A DNA stretch of 64,000 nucleotides from Zanthoxylum bungeanum. Taxonomy: Eukaryota; Streptophyta; Magnoliopsida; Sapindales; Rutaceae. The notes beneath the pieces are model-generated. The model saw only the letters and a list, made by a program, of their open reading frames with translations, did no database searches and was not told where the DNA came from. This document shows positions 7,927-20,511 of the stretch, piece after piece; the stretch's first letter is position 1, and each line of letters starts with the position of its first letter. The translations under genes were made by a program, and so were the position numbers. The stretch is taken from positions 1-64,000 of the forward strand of contig SKCR01038886.1 of NCBI GenBank assembly GCA_019454045.1, read 5' to 3'.

Positions 7927-10007
7927 TGATGAGTGGTATTTATATCACTATTTCCCACTCATTTGACCTAATGTTTTGTATTGTTTCTCGAGTTTTATGA
8001 ACGTTTTGATGTGTTTTGTTGTTATTTTGCAGATAAATAAAGTTTGGACAGCATTGGAAGCAATTTGGGACAAAACTGGTCAAAAATGCGTCAACTGGAA
8101 AAATTCCATCTTCTGCGCGTCGCGCCGCGCAATGCCTTGGCGTCGCGACGCCCAGCGTGCACCAGAGATGCTAAAATGCGCCGTGGTCAACGGGTCAACA
8201 AGTTGAAAAGTTTGACTTTGCTAACATGCGCCTGCCACGTGTCACCATCACAACGGAGATGCTAACGTGCGCCGTGCCACGTGTCAAGATCTCATTGCTT
8301 GGTCGGCCACCGCCTCACGTGTCATGCCACGTGTCGCCACATCATCGTCCACATCAGCAGCCACGTCAGCAAGTCAACCGAGTCAACGTGCCACGTCATC
8401 ATCAGCCAATCACAGCGCGCCACGTGTCAACATCTCATTCGTCGGACGGCCGCCGCCCCACGTGTCGCCACGTCACCTTCCACCTCATCACCATGACGCA
8501 AGCAATGACGTCATGAACAGTTGACACGTCAGCATGACGTAAGCGATGACGTCATGAACAGTGCCACGTCAGCGGATCAGATTTGAGTCAACGAACCAGC
8601 AAGTGACACGTGTCACTGTAGCGCGCGCGCGACGCTGGCGCGCGGCGCGCGACGCCGCACCCCATCCGCGCCTATAAATTCAGCACCGATTTCAGAAATT
8701 GGTAGTCCAGTCCTCTCTCTTCAAATCTTCCTAAAGAGAGAGTTTCTCTCTCTAAAAGTCTTTAGTTTTTATTCTTTACTTTTGTAAATAATTTTTAATT
8801 ACTTTTTGTAATAATAGTAATTTAATTTTTACTTTTTACTTTCTTTTACAGTTTTTACTATTACTATTTACTTTTTACAGTTTTTACTATTTACCGTGAT
8901 GCGGTAATTTCTTTATGTTCGGGTGAAAGGTAATTTCTTTTACTATTACTATTTAGATTAATCTCCCTTAAAATAATATATTTACTATTTAAATTGGACT
9001 TAATCAGGATACCGCCAGATTGGTCGGTGAATAATAAAACATATATTCCGCCTTTATGGCTGGTTATTTTGGTTCCGCCTTTATGGCTGGTTATTTTGGT
9101 TCCGCCTTTATGGCTGGTTGATATTAATCACAAGTTTTTATATTATTTTAATGGGAGATATCTAAATAAGTAGTAGTAGGATTAATTCCTTTTACCTTAA
9201 CATTTTATTTTATTTTACTTTTCAGTATTTTTATTTTATGTCTTTTATTTTATGTTTTTACTAGTCCTAGTTATGTGTTAGTTATCTAGGGGTTGTGATA
9301 ACTTTTGATATCAATAGTTTATAAGGGATTATTTTATAGTTTGGGTAATTAATAAGTTTACTTATTAAGTCTTAAGCTTAATGCTTCTTATTGTCTGATT
9401 ACCAATAAGATTGAAATGGTAAATCTAAAATGAACTAGACATAGGGATTTTAGGTTTCAGCCTTAGACTTAATAGCCCACGATCTTCCTTGAGGATAGAT
9501 AACCCTTTAATAGATTTCCTTACAGGATAGGAATATACCTGTAGGGCGGGGGTAGCCATAATTGGAACTTAGACTTAATGAATCCAGGTAATGTGGTTGA
9601 CATAGGAATATGGTTCAATTGGGTTATACTGGGTATTTGTAGTTGACCATCGGAAGAGGCTTTTACATAATTTAGTGTTCCAGGTTAGTAAACTGATTTA
9701 TTACACAAACATAAAATAATCACTTCATCTTTTAAATGATATTAAAGGAAATCACAACCTTTTATCTTTTTATCTGTTATTTTCCTTAGTATTTTCTTTT
9801 ATCTTTTTATTTATTTATTTAGCAAATCTTCAATCAACCAAATCAATCAAGCAATCAATTCCATTCTCCCTTTAATTAGATATTTGTAATTAAATAGATT
9901 CAATAATTAATAACAATAGTAGGAATTAAGTCCTCGTGGGATCGATATTTTTATACTACTTGAACGATACGTGCGCTTGCGTTATACGTGTGTGTTTACG
10001 CCGGTCA
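7927..10007 (+). repeat. 3' LTR of the LOG-carrying element (2,081 bp)
   Basis: Near-identical to 1947-4036, with the G-box/as-1 array and an intact TATAAAT box at 8673-8679. It ends CGGTCA at 10007 and is followed by the target duplication. Small reading frames inside (for example 8226-8516) mirror frames in the 5' LTR and sit over the GC-rich enhancer array, so they are not genes. Confidence 0.93.
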
Positions 10008-10012
10008 ATCTT
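10008..10012. repeat. Target site duplication ATCTT, right copy
   Basis: Matches 1942-1946. Copia-A LTR sequence resumes directly after it. Confidence 0.92.
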
Positions 10013-10510
10013 AACCTGAGATTTGCATCGCTAGTACTTACGACAATCGGTAAAATTTAGGTTTGGTGGTCCAGGGCTTTAACGAGTTCTGTGTATACCT
10101 CTTCTGGGTTTATCGAGAATCGTAGTGTACTGGGTGTGATGTCAAGATGGAAGTATCACTTCAGACATATGGAGATGATGATCGCGAGGGATACAGAACT
10201 AGTACTCTATAATGGTTGCAACCATCGGGATAATATGACTAGGTCAGGATTATCCGATTCAAAGAGACTGGTTGCTTGATGTCCGATATGTGTATCGTAC
10301 GGGGCAGACACATATCCAGCCCCAGGCCTTACATGTGATCATCCGATACTGGTTCGATATACACTATACTACGGTATACTACGCCTGTTATAGATCTAAT
10401 ATTCCAGTAAGAATATTTCTAGAGAATTGGGTAGGCATGGCGTTTTGCTAGAAGCTAACTGTAGACAACAGAAACTGGACGACGCATGCTGTTCTAGGCT
10501 CGCGGCACTA
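10013..10510 (+). repeat. Copia-A LTR, continuation
   Basis: This is the other side of the split target, so it continues the LTR begun at 1487. It has no coding potential. The right limit near 10510 is set by sequence typical of a different element and is approximate. Confidence 0.6.
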
Positions 10511-13082
10511 GTTGGGAGTACGGAGTAGCCACGGGGACTAAACCGGAGAATGATGGAGTCGCCACCCGGTGTGAACCGGGAAAATAAGATTTAAGGCCGC
10601 ACTCACCCCTCGCAAGGGAAGACCTCAAACCGTTGGGTTCGGAATGGTCCCTTACTTATGTCACTTGTAATGAGAGGATTTATGTGATAACTTAATCATG
10701 CTTGAGTAACACTCAGTTCCAAGGGGTATCATGCTTCTAAATTCACATGCATATCAATAAAAAACTTACACTTAAATTTCCATATACAAATTCCATGTAT
10801 AAGTTTACATTTAACATATTTTTCATATTTGCATGCAACCTATTCATATATAATCTATATCCAAATTCAAGCAATGAAGACAAATTAACATACCAAAAGC
10901 ATACAACTTCACAAAAGCATAAAGAACATTTATTTTTCAAACATGTATACTAAGAGAATGTATTCGAGTGCATAACAGACATAAATGACTAAAGAAGTAA
11001 TACAAATGCATAAAGTTCAAGGAGATAATCATATGTTAAGATAGACATGTCCTGATGTGATACAGTAAGACCGTGACCGTTCGCGTTGCGTTCGTAAACG
11101 CGTTCGAACGGTGAAGACATAATGCTCTCGTTCGTGTGGCGTCCGAGACGCGTTCGAACAAAAATGAGACAGTAGGTTCTCGTTCGTAGGGCGTCCGAAA
11201 ACGCGTTCGAACAGAATGAGACCTGATGCTACAGAAGTGCGCGCGTTCGAGTAGCGTTTGATAACGCGTTCGAACGGTAGAGACAGAAGGTCCCCGTTCG
11301 TGATGCGTTCGATGACGCGTTCGAACGGGAACTGGCAGATTACATACATTCATACATTTTTGGATGCGTCATTCAAACAAGATCATCACAACGACATATC
11401 TAATCACATGGATCCTCAAATCATGCATAAGGTTTAACATACCAAACAATTAAATCATGCTCAAACACAACCAACTAATCATACTCAAAGCTATAACATG
11501 TTATAAACATCCTAATCATGCATAAGAAAACAAAGCACATACTAATCTAAATCATGCTCAAACACAAATTTGGATGACACGGAATACGTGTGTCTTTCAA
11601 GTGGTACGTGGCATTGTATCCCGAGTACAAACCGCATTACCGTCCATTCGGATTCGGCTACGGAATTTATGTCCGAGTTTCCATCCGATATATCACAAGA
11701 AATAACACATATTCCGTCCATCCAGAATCACATCACACAATTAACATGCTTTCCAAATCATGCATACTTAAACATCATAATTAATCATGCTTTCTAAATT
11801 ATCAATTCATGCGAAGAGGATAAGTATCATATGCCCTCAGGTCTAACCTTTTTGTGTCGTCTTTCGGAAGCACGTTTCACGTCCGTCGGAAGGGTTGATG
11901 CTCTGCAACTTTTCTGGTTCACTGGTTCCCCTTTTCCTTGGTTATCCTGCTGATTTGCTCGCTGTTTTCCTCCGCTTTGCTGCTGTGTTTCAGGCCACTG
12001 TTCTGGTTGCTTCGGCTACTGCTTCGTGATATTTTGGGCTGCTGTTTAGGAGGTGTTTTCCAATGGTTATGGGCTGCTGTATAGGGCTGTCCTACGGGGA
12101 ATATGGGCTGCTGTGTAGGGCTGTCCTACGGTGAGGTGATTGGTGTGTTTAGGGGTTGTGTAGTGTTTGCTCAATGTGTCGTCAATCTCCTAGATATCTC
12201 TTCTTTTGTGCTATATTGATGCCAGCCCCTTTTGGTTGGTTTTAGGCTTCTTTTATAGGCAAAGGTGGAGAGTCTTGGGTGGCTCACCACATGCTTGAAT
12301 TAAGGAGATTCCTCTTAGTGGAGAATTGGTGGAGAGTGTTTAATGGGAAGTGAGTTGGCTTGTGCTTGCTTTGTCATTTTTGGGTGGCCTTGGGCGTGAA
12401 TGGCTTGCAAAGAGTGATGGGTGTGAATGTGGCTTAGGTGGATCTTGATGCTTTGTACTTGTTTTGTCATTCAAGTGGGGGGGGGGGGGGGTTGGTATAT
12501 GATATGAGTTTCATTGTTTGTTTGCAATGAGTGAGGGAGATAATGGAGGATGGCATGGGTGTGTAAGGAAGAAAGCTAGTGGAGTGTGGGGTATTGTTGT
12601 TTGATTTGTTTAATGGGGGATTAGCTTGGCATGTGAGGGATTTGGCTCTTTGGTTTGTAGGGCACGTGAAGGATAGAAGGAAAAGATGATGTGGGGCATG
12701 GTGTGTATTTGTTTTGTCATTTAGGGGAGGCTTTGGGCGTGGGTTTGTGTTGGGCATGGGTTTGGTTCTTTTTGGTGGGCTTGGGTATTTGGGCTTGGCT
12801 TATGGATTCTTGGCCGAGTGTAAGCAGAGATCCAACGAGCAAATCGAAGCTAGATAACCAAGTTAAATCCGACAATAATTCCGATTTCCAACTTTACCCT
12901 TCCAACGTCCGTTTCCCGTGACTTCACGACATGAAAAGGTAGTGCCTCCTTACGAGGCTCATCATTGGGCATGATATGCAAAAATGCAGTGTCTACACTA
13001 ACCTTGTCTTGTAAATCGGTAAAAACGTAGTACTTGGTACGTACGTGTTCGAATAGTTCGACAACCGGATTTACTGCCAACA
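10510..13082 (-). mobile_element. Probable gypsy LTR plus primer site, minus strand, truncated
   Basis: Read on the minus strand, it starts TGTTGGCAG at 13082 and ends near 10575 at a block followed by GGTGGCGACTCC, a primer-site motif I know from plant gypsy leaders. That suggests one LTR of about 2.5 kb and a short piece of leader, with the rest lost by 10510. The segment contains a five-unit CGTTCG minisatellite (11070-11335) and a G15 run at 12477-12491. No protein motif is present; the minus-strand frames over the minisatellite only reflect the repeat. No clean target duplication was found, so the boundaries are tentative. Confidence 0.4.
11070..11335 (-). repeat. Five-unit CGTTCGAAC minisatellite
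   Basis: Five degenerate units of about 50-60 bp. Each carries CGTTCG, a GCG-TNNG middle and an invariant ACGCGTTCGAAC. Every unit therefore contains the palindromes ACGCGT and TTCGAA, and the array is CpG-rich. A related array in the opposite strand sense is at 14752-14940. Confidence 0.85.
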
Positions 13083-14052
13083 TATCTAGAGGTCTCTTGG
13101 GTCGCTTCCCGAAGATTCACCAATGACGTATGATTCAAACTCGATTAATCTTGGATTAATTACGGAGAGACTTTATCTTGGATAAAGTACTATATAAAGA
13201 GAGAGAACGATTAATTTAGAATTAATCGTAAAATTATTATATTCGATATAATAATCGGAATTCGATTTCGACGCGAAATTGAAATTAGATTTTAATTCGG
13301 GCAAACGAGTTAATTTAGAATTAATTCGTTAGCGATGTAAATAATAATTTCGCTAGGCGCAATTATTTATTTAAATTCGATTTAATTAACGTCGCGACGT
13401 AAGCTCGGTATTTCGGAAATATCGAACCCGAACGCGTGAGTGCACGTGGGCCCACTTTCATTTGGAAACGTGTGGGGCCCACATGACACTTGTCATTATT
13501 TGCATTATTTAATCAAGATGTATTGCATGAAGATAGTGTACAAAGCACTCAAGGGTATTGCATGGAAATTGAGTGTTAGACACTCTAAGTCTTTGCATGG
13601 TTTGTGTCATAAGTATATTATTATTTAATATAATTATGACATAAATATAAATTGATTTTTGAGACAAAAATCAAATCCTCCTCTCCCTCTCTAATTACCG
13701 AAACAGTGAGCTCTCAAAGCTCTCTCCAATTCTTCATTTGTTTTGTGGCAAGACAAGAAGAAAGTGTGCTTGTTTGGAACTCTAACACACAACTTTGGCT
13801 AGCAACATCAAGGGATCATACAAGGTGTTATGGGAAACTCATCTTAGAGCTTGGAAGGATCAAACTTTGCTTGGAGCATTTCTTTTCATCTTGGCCGAAT
13901 CCTCCACTGCACAAAGGAGCAACATTTGTTTCATCCATTGCATCCACATTCCGTTTTTGTGAGTATTGTTTCCGCCATTACTTCAATGTAGTTCATTCTT
14001 ATATATATTTTGCTTGTTTTTGATCTTGGGACATGGTTATTAGATTTCCAAC
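13083..14052 (+). repeat. LTR-like segment, possibly the last part of the Copia-A LTR
   Basis: It has a TATATAAA box at 13191, the motif CATTTGGAAACGTGTGGGGCC, a CT-rich likely start region near 13680 and an ending TTTCCAACA at 14052. That ending mirrors the TGTTAG start of the Copia-A LTR at 1487 and would close it after two nested insertions. A 123-codon frame at 13652-14023 lies in the transcribed leader and resembles no protein I know. The join to Copia-A is inferred from position and terminal bases only. Confidence 0.45.
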
Positions 14053-14283
14053 ACTTCTTATCTGAGAATGCTGTCACCCGATCTCAAGTGGTCGGTCGCC
14101 TATCGTCTAGTGCTCGATCTCTTACTCATGTGGTCGGGTCGGCATTTAATGATTTCGACCAAGATGGGAATTACCCATTTTACCCCTGTCATGCTGTTTA
14201 AATAACACAGTGCCTGAAAACACCATCAACAGGAGGGTTACACCCCAAACCAAAGGGTACCTTCAAATGCACCCTTTCATGCC

Positions 14284-14291
14284 TATATAAA
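14284..14291 (+). promoter_or_regulatory. TATA box of the Copia-B LTR
   Basis: TATATAAA in the context GCC-TATATAAA-GAGGC, about 1.3 kb upstream of the gag remnant and in its sense. Confidence 0.55.
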
Positions 14292-14751
14292 GAGGCTTTG
14301 GGTTCAGTCTTAACATATAGAAATGCATACAAGTCTTCCATTATTTTAGAGAGTCATCTTCAAATAGAGTTTCCTCCATTTCTTTGTTCAAGTTCTTGTT
14401 AAAGGAGTGCCCCTTCTACAAGAAGCATCCAAGTAATCTTAGGAGAACGTTAGCCACAAAACCATCCGTAGAGCACCGAGGCGGGGCTAATAAGTTTTTA
14501 AGGACAGAAGGAACTCGTCTTGGATTCTGTTTTTTATCATATTCAACTTTCCAGGTTATTTTAAATTTCTTGATTTAAGTTCTGATTTTTAGTTTGTAAA
14601 TTGATTGATGCATGTTAATTTCGTTTAATGACACATATATTCCAACAATATTAAGAACTCATTACATTTTAAGTGTTGTTAGATGAAATTTTACATGTTT
14701 TAATTGTCAATTTTCTGGAAAATATGTTTTGTACATGAAAAATACGCATGG

Positions 14752-14940
14752 ACGTTCGGACGCGTCTTCAAATGCAACTCGAACGTTAGTCTTATGCCAA
14801 AGAACGTTCGAATGTGTTTACGAACGCAACACGAACGTGAACTCTCTGGAACACTTCGTTTGAACGCGTTTACGAACGCTACATGAACGTGAACTCACTG
14901 GAAATTTTCATTCGAACGAATTAACGAACGTGACACTAAC
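14752..14940 (+). repeat. Four-unit CGTTCGAAC minisatellite, inverted relative to 11070-11335
   Basis: About four units of roughly 50 bp, with the form TTCGAACGCGTTTACGAACG, followed by a variable ACACGAACG. It is the reverse complement of the array at 11070-11335. Each array is in the same sense as the element that carries it. Confidence 0.8.
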
Positions 14941-15577
14941 GAATTTAATCCTGAAATTATTTTAGATTCAAAAATAATAACATAGACATAGATTAATTTA
15001 CATTACCATGTATGACATAATATTAACTTAGTAAATCATATACTGTCTTATTATAAACTTGGAAGTATAGGTTTAAGTTAATATTAGGGTGTTCAATCAT
15101 CACAAGCATACACATAGTGATAAAGTTGAAAATTAATCATACGTTGTATACTTGGTTGAGAATTAAAAGTGTAACTTTACACAAGTAATTCCATCCAAAC
15201 TTGATTAACTTAAACATATACACATTTACATATATTAATTATTGTATTGTGAATTGAAGTGTAATACTAAGTTTGAATGTATGAGATATTCTATTGAAAG
15301 TGTTTAAAGGATATTTTGTCAAAAAGACGATAAGAGCCTAAATGGTCAGAGATTTAAGTGGTTACTCCGGACCCCCACGTCCTCTGGAATATTCTTTATT
15401 CATTTATCATAAGAAACCTTAGTAGTAAATTCAAGAACTTGTATTATTTGGTACTATTGTACAATATAACAATGAGTGGATTCTTAGCATATCACTTAAA
15501 CAAGATCATACGTTTGATCGTTGTGCAATTTATCTTTTGTAGACTTATTGATTGTTGTTTGGATTTTCCAATTACAC

Positions 15578-18057
15578 ATGGCTAGCGGATAAATCGCTGT
15601 ACCGGTCGCTCATATAGAAAAACCGGAAAAGTCTGGTGGAGCAACCTTAAACAATGGCATAGCAAAATGTTGTTCTCCCTGACAACACTGCAGTTGGCTA
15701 AGTACCTCAAAGATCTTCCGGGTCATGTGGAGGGAGAAACAGAAACAATCAAGCAATTTCGAGAAGAGACATGATCGTCAGACGACTTCTTGTGCAAGAA
15801 TTACCTCTTGGGAGGACTTGATAATACCATGTACAATGTGTATCAAGGCATGACTTTTGTGAGATTCTCTGGGAATCTCTCGAGAAGTACAAAATTATGG
15901 ATGCCGAACAAAAGAAATTTTTCATGGGTAGGTTCTTGGACTACAAGATGGTAGATTCAATGACAGTGATGTCTCAGTTGGGTGAATTTCAATTAATCAT
16001 TCATGAAATAATGGATGAGGGAATGAAACTCTGCGAGACGTTTCAAGTTGCCACAATCATTGAAAAGTTGCCTCCATCATGGAAGGACTTCAGGAGTTAT
16101 CTGAAACATAAAAAGAAGTAGATGAGTCTTGAAGATCTTGGAGTTAGATTGAGGATCGAAGAGGATAACACGAAGTCCGAGAAGGCCAGCTACAATACTA
16201 TGGATTCTAAGGCCAACATCGTCGAGGGTGGAAATAGTAGCAAAAATAGAAAGAACAGTGGAGATGATTCTTCCCAAGCAAACAAGAAGTTCAAGGGGAA
16301 GTGCTACATTTGTGGAAAAATTGGTCACATGGCAAAAGACTGCAGAAATAAGAAGTCTCAAGATAAAGGCAAGAAAAAGAAAAATGAGGTCTATGTCACT
16401 GAGGATGAGCAACTAACAGATGAGATCTCAGAGATGAACCTCTCAGCAGTTGTAACATAAGCCAACTTGGTTGGAAATCCGAGAGAATTGTGGGTAGACA
16501 CCGGGGCTACTCGTCATATTTGTGTTGATAGCAAGATGTTTTCCTCATATCAGAAGGTCAATGGTGGCGATCATCTGACAATGGGAAACTCTTCTACCTC
16601 TAGAATAGTTGGACAAGGCACGGTGGTTCTGAAGATGACATCTGTGAAAGAGCTTACATTGAAGAATATCTTGCATGTTCCTGATATTCGAAGAACTTGG
16701 TTTCGGGTTCACTCCTTAGCAAGAATGGTTTCAATCTTGTATTTGTTTCTGATAAATTTGTATTGACCAATAATGATGTCTATGTAGGAAAATGATACCT
16801 CACTGAGGGCCTTTTCAAGTTCAATGTAATGACTGTCAATCGACACAGTGCTAATAATAAAGCTACATCTTCCGCTTATATTATTGAGTCACAAAATGTA
16901 TGGCATGAGAGGTTAGAATATGTTAATTATTATACAATTCGTAAATTAATTAACATGGACCTTATACCTAAATTTTTAATTGATAACCAACATAAATGTG
17001 AGGCATGTGTTGAAGTAAAAATGCATAGAGCATCATTTCATTCCATAGAACGAAGTTCTGAACCCTTGTAACTTGTACACTCCGATGTGTGTGATATGAA
17101 TATTATGAAAACAAGAGGCGGTAAAAAGTAATTTGTCACTTTTATCAATGATAGCACAAGATGTTGTTATGTGTATTTGTTGAGGAGCAAATATGAAGCT
17201 ATTGAGAGCTTTATACACTATAAGAACGAAGTTGAAAATCAAATTGGCAAGAAAATCAAAAGAATCAGGAGTGATAGAGGAGGTGAATATGTGTCACCAT
17301 TTGGTGAAAATTGTTCCAATCATGAAATTATTCACGAAACTACTGCTCCTTATTCGCCTCAACAAAATGGGATTGCTGAGCGCAAAAACTGAACGTTGAA
17401 GGAAATGATGAACACTATGTTGACAAACTCTGATTTACTCCAGAACTTGTTGGGGGAAGCCTTGCTTTCCGCCAACTACGTTCTGAACAAGCTATCTCAC
17501 AGAATATTGGACAAGACACCATATGAATTTTGGAAAGGTCACGTACCTTCCTACAAATATCTGAAAGTGTGGGGGTGTCTCGCCAAAGTGATGGTTCCTA
17601 AACCAAAGAAGGTTAGAATATGATCCAAGACTGTTGATTATATATTCATTGGATATGCTCACAACAGTAGTACGTATCGATTATGGTACATAAGTCGGAA
17701 ATTCCTGACATCAATCCAAATATGATAATTGAGTTAAGGAATGCGACATTCTTTGAAGAGACATTTCTTTGTAAGGAAAGACAATGAACAGAGTCTTTCA
17801 AAAGAACTATTGATACTGCTAAATATAGTGATCAAGTTAACTAAGAATCAGATCAACATGAAAATATTGAGGAAATTGAACCTAGACGTAGCAAAAGAGT
17901 TAGAACGTCTAAGTTATTTGGACCCGATTTTCAAAAATACTTGTTAGAAAATGAGCTTCAAAGTTATAAAGAAGTAATGTCTACATCGGAGGCACCTTTG
18001 TGGAAAAAGGCTATTAATAGTGAGATTGATTCCATCATACAAAACCATACTTGAGAG
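15578..18057 (+). pseudogene. Decayed copia polyprotein, gag-protease-integrase part (Copia-B)
   Basis: The order is copia gag (WHSKMLFSLTTLQLAKYL near 15650; LEDLGVRLRIEE near 16135), a zinc knuckle CYICGKIGHMAKDC (16304-16345), protease [12 protein letters not shown] (about 16490-16525), the integrase HHCC region (16905-17010), and the integrase core with D (VHSD, 17080), D (RSDRGGEY, about 17270) and E (QQNGIAERKN, about 17385), then the C-terminal YEFWKGHVPSYKYLKVWG region. Stops at 15589, 16119, 17069, 17390 and 17621 and several frameshifts break it. It stops at 18057 where the non-autonomous LTR element is inserted, and resumes at 27171. Confidence 0.88.
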
Positions 18058-20511
18058 TGTTGGGGTTGGTGCTCAGAGCGCCAATCCGGACTATATTTAT
18101 GTCTGATTCATGAATACGAACATCCCCATGTTCCATAATATTACTTATTTATGGTTGCACCTCTTATTTTTATTTACGTATTCGATCTGATTACGATTAG
18201 ATTGAAACTACATATTGTTTAGTGATATGTATATATTAGACAAAGGCCCGATAATATATAATGCAGTACACAGTTACAAAGGTAGTTTGTAATTGACATT
18301 GGGAAGTGTCATTGCTAAATGTATATTATCAAATATATTTCCTGGTCAAGATTCACTAACACGGGTCGGTTAGTCAAATCTGTTGAGACCAGTACATGTC
18401 GTATATCGAGACTTGGTCCGATGGTTTATCCCAATGAACCATGAGTCTAGGGAGACTCGTATAGACGTGTAGGTGTTTATAATGGATAAACATTGAACGA
18501 CACACCGAAGATTCTTAATGGATGGTACACCAACGTCAATAAGAATCTTCTCGGGTTGAGTAGCATAGTAGTCCTTCGACTTGAGATACCACTGTGGATG
18601 TATGAGACATCCTCCACACTTATATGGCAGTCACGTCACCGATCTATTTAGATCAGACCTCCGCCTGTTCGTTGGGTGTGGACCGATCCTCAGGATATCC
18701 TGTGTGTATCAAGATAGAATTCGTCAGTTCTGTGTACAGAGCATATGTAGTCCATATATGATTAGCAGTCTGTTAAATCTGTGGCCACAGTATCCTTCGG
18801 TAGTAAGTTCCGAGTGTTATTTAGAGATTGCTAATAGATACGTCGACGAGATAATACCTATAGAGATTTGACGTTTACATCTATATCTCTGGGATTATCC
18901 GGATACCTGTGACGGAGGGATTATACGTATGCAATGACCTCGACCTGTATGATTCAGCTAATATATCTGTGGTCGTCATAATTTACGGGTGGGTAAATTA
19001 TAGACATGAAATTGGATTTTGTGACAGATATACCTGAATTTAGAGAGTCTCACTAATGAAATATACTCGTAGAGCACTAGGGCAATATTTATGAATAATA
19101 CTGATTATTTATAAGTCGTTTAAAGGTTAAACGAAAAATACATGCGAATGGACCTAATAGTCATTTATTAATTATTGTGTATTTGTACTTAATGAAAGAT
19201 TTTGTTAAATACACATTAATTAAATGTCAAATTTTGATATTTGACATATATCATAAATATATATGTATTTGGATATTTAATGTAAATATAATACATATAT
19301 TTAAAATATCTGTATTTAAATAATTATTTAATTATTTAATTATTAAATAATTAAATTAATTAAAATATAAATATCTTAAAGTTGTGATATTTATGGAAAT
19401 TTTTTAGTTGTCATTGTTGACTTGTTGGAATCATTAAAGTGTAATGATAAAAAGTAAATGCAAGTTAATTAAAGCTTTAAATGAAACAAAGTAAAAATAT
19501 CTAGATATTTTCATTTATTTTGCTTCCAATTTCGGCCAAGGGCTATTTTTGTGAAGTATATATTATTTTGTTTCATTTTTAGGGTTTAACAAGTTCATTA
19601 GACACAAAATAGAATACAAAAGTAGTTGAGAGAAAAGCTTGAAGGCTAAAGGAAGATGGCTTGGAAAATCATGATTTTGTAAGTTATTTTTCAAAGTCTT
19701 CAACATGAAAATTGTTTCTAACATGCTTAGCATCATTTTGTGTTGCTTTGGTATTGTCTCTCTTCTTATAATTGTGTTTATTTTGGTTGTGAACTTTGAT
19801 GAAAGATTGAAGCATGTAAGTAAGCTTGAAATGGTTTCAAAGCTTTACTTTTGATTTTTAGAAAATCAAGTTGCCATTCTAGAGTTGGTAAGCCACTCCT
19901 TGGTGACCTAGAATTATTCTAGAGTTTTTTCAAAGTGGTGAGGCTAGATTGGTGAAGTATTGAATGGATTAAAGTGTTGAATTTTGTAAATTTGGTGAAA
20001 TTGGACAATTTGATGAAATTGAAAAATTAGGGTTCATAACCCTCTCCAAATTTGGGTATTTTCATATATGTGATGTATTATGGTATGAATATGATGCATA
20101 TAAATTTTGGGTTGATTGGATTTGATCTTGGCATGTTTTGAACAAAAGGGACCAAAATACAATTACTTGAAAATTTGAGGGTAGTCACGGCATAAGACTA
20201 CAAATTGGGGATTTGTGTGAAATCTGATTTTGATGCATTATATGTGTTAAAAAACATTTTAGAAATGATTTAGAATCATCCAAAATTATATTTGATAATT
20301 TTTGGGCTAAAATAATCAATTTACAAAGTTTTGGGGCAATTTGGTAATTACCAAGAAATTTGATCTCTTGTGTAATTTTTCAGAATTTGATAATTGGATA
20401 ATTAAATAAATAAGTTTATTTAATTGATCAAAGAAAAAATTTTGAAATCGCAAAATTTTGATTTTCCACTATTCCGATGCGTTACCGATATTCCCCCTTA
20501 AAACCCATACA
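18058..20511 (+). repeat. 5' LTR of the 9.1-kb non-autonomous element (2,454 bp)
   Basis: Defined by alignment to 24705-27170. A 96-codon frame (18581-18871) is duplicated in the other LTR and is not thought to be a gene. Confidence 0.92.

Larger units (their letters stand above)
1947..10007 (+). mobile_element. Complete non-autonomous Athila/Tat-like gypsy LTR retrotransposon carrying a LOG gene
   Basis: An 8,061-bp element is bounded by two nearly identical LTRs (1947-4036 and 7927-10007), each starting TGATGAGTGG and ending CGGTCA, and flanked by the perfect 5-bp duplication ATCTT. A primer site for tRNA-Asp follows the 5' LTR and a polypurine tract precedes the 3' LTR. The 3.9-kb interior has a broken gag with an Athila-type zinc knuckle, no protease, reverse transcriptase or integrase, the GGGAGGCAACCCA motif typical of Athila/Tat elements, and an intact LOG enzyme frame at 5918-6571. 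It must have been mobilised by another element's proteins. The similarity of the LTRs points to a recent insertion into the Copia-A LTR. The family assignment rests on primer site, motifs and layout, since pol is missing. Confidence 0.93.
14053..15577 (+). repeat. LTR/leader region of the decayed copia element Copia-B
   Basis: A promoter-like block CCAAACCAAAGGGTACC (14247 on) precedes a TATATAAA box at 14284. The same block occurs at 29361 in the 3' LTR remnant of Copia-B just before it is cut. A leader of about 1.2 kb then runs to the gag start at 15578 and includes a CGTTCG minisatellite. No gene is seen. The LTR ends could not be fixed because the 3' copy is truncated. Confidence 0.5.

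Noticed and set aside
11029..11353. Minus-strand frames of about 105 codons with repeating RTR/ERV peptides.
   Set aside because: The peptide periodicity follows the CGTTCG minisatellite and is seen in two phases at once.
13652..14023. A 123-codon plus-strand frame as a host gene.
   Set aside because: It lies just downstream of an LTR-type TATA box in leader sequence, with no recognisable domain and no splice signals.
18581..18871. A 96-codon frame present twice (also 25228-25518).
   Set aside because: It lies in both LTRs of one element, so its duplication is not evidence of selection. No domain is recognisable.
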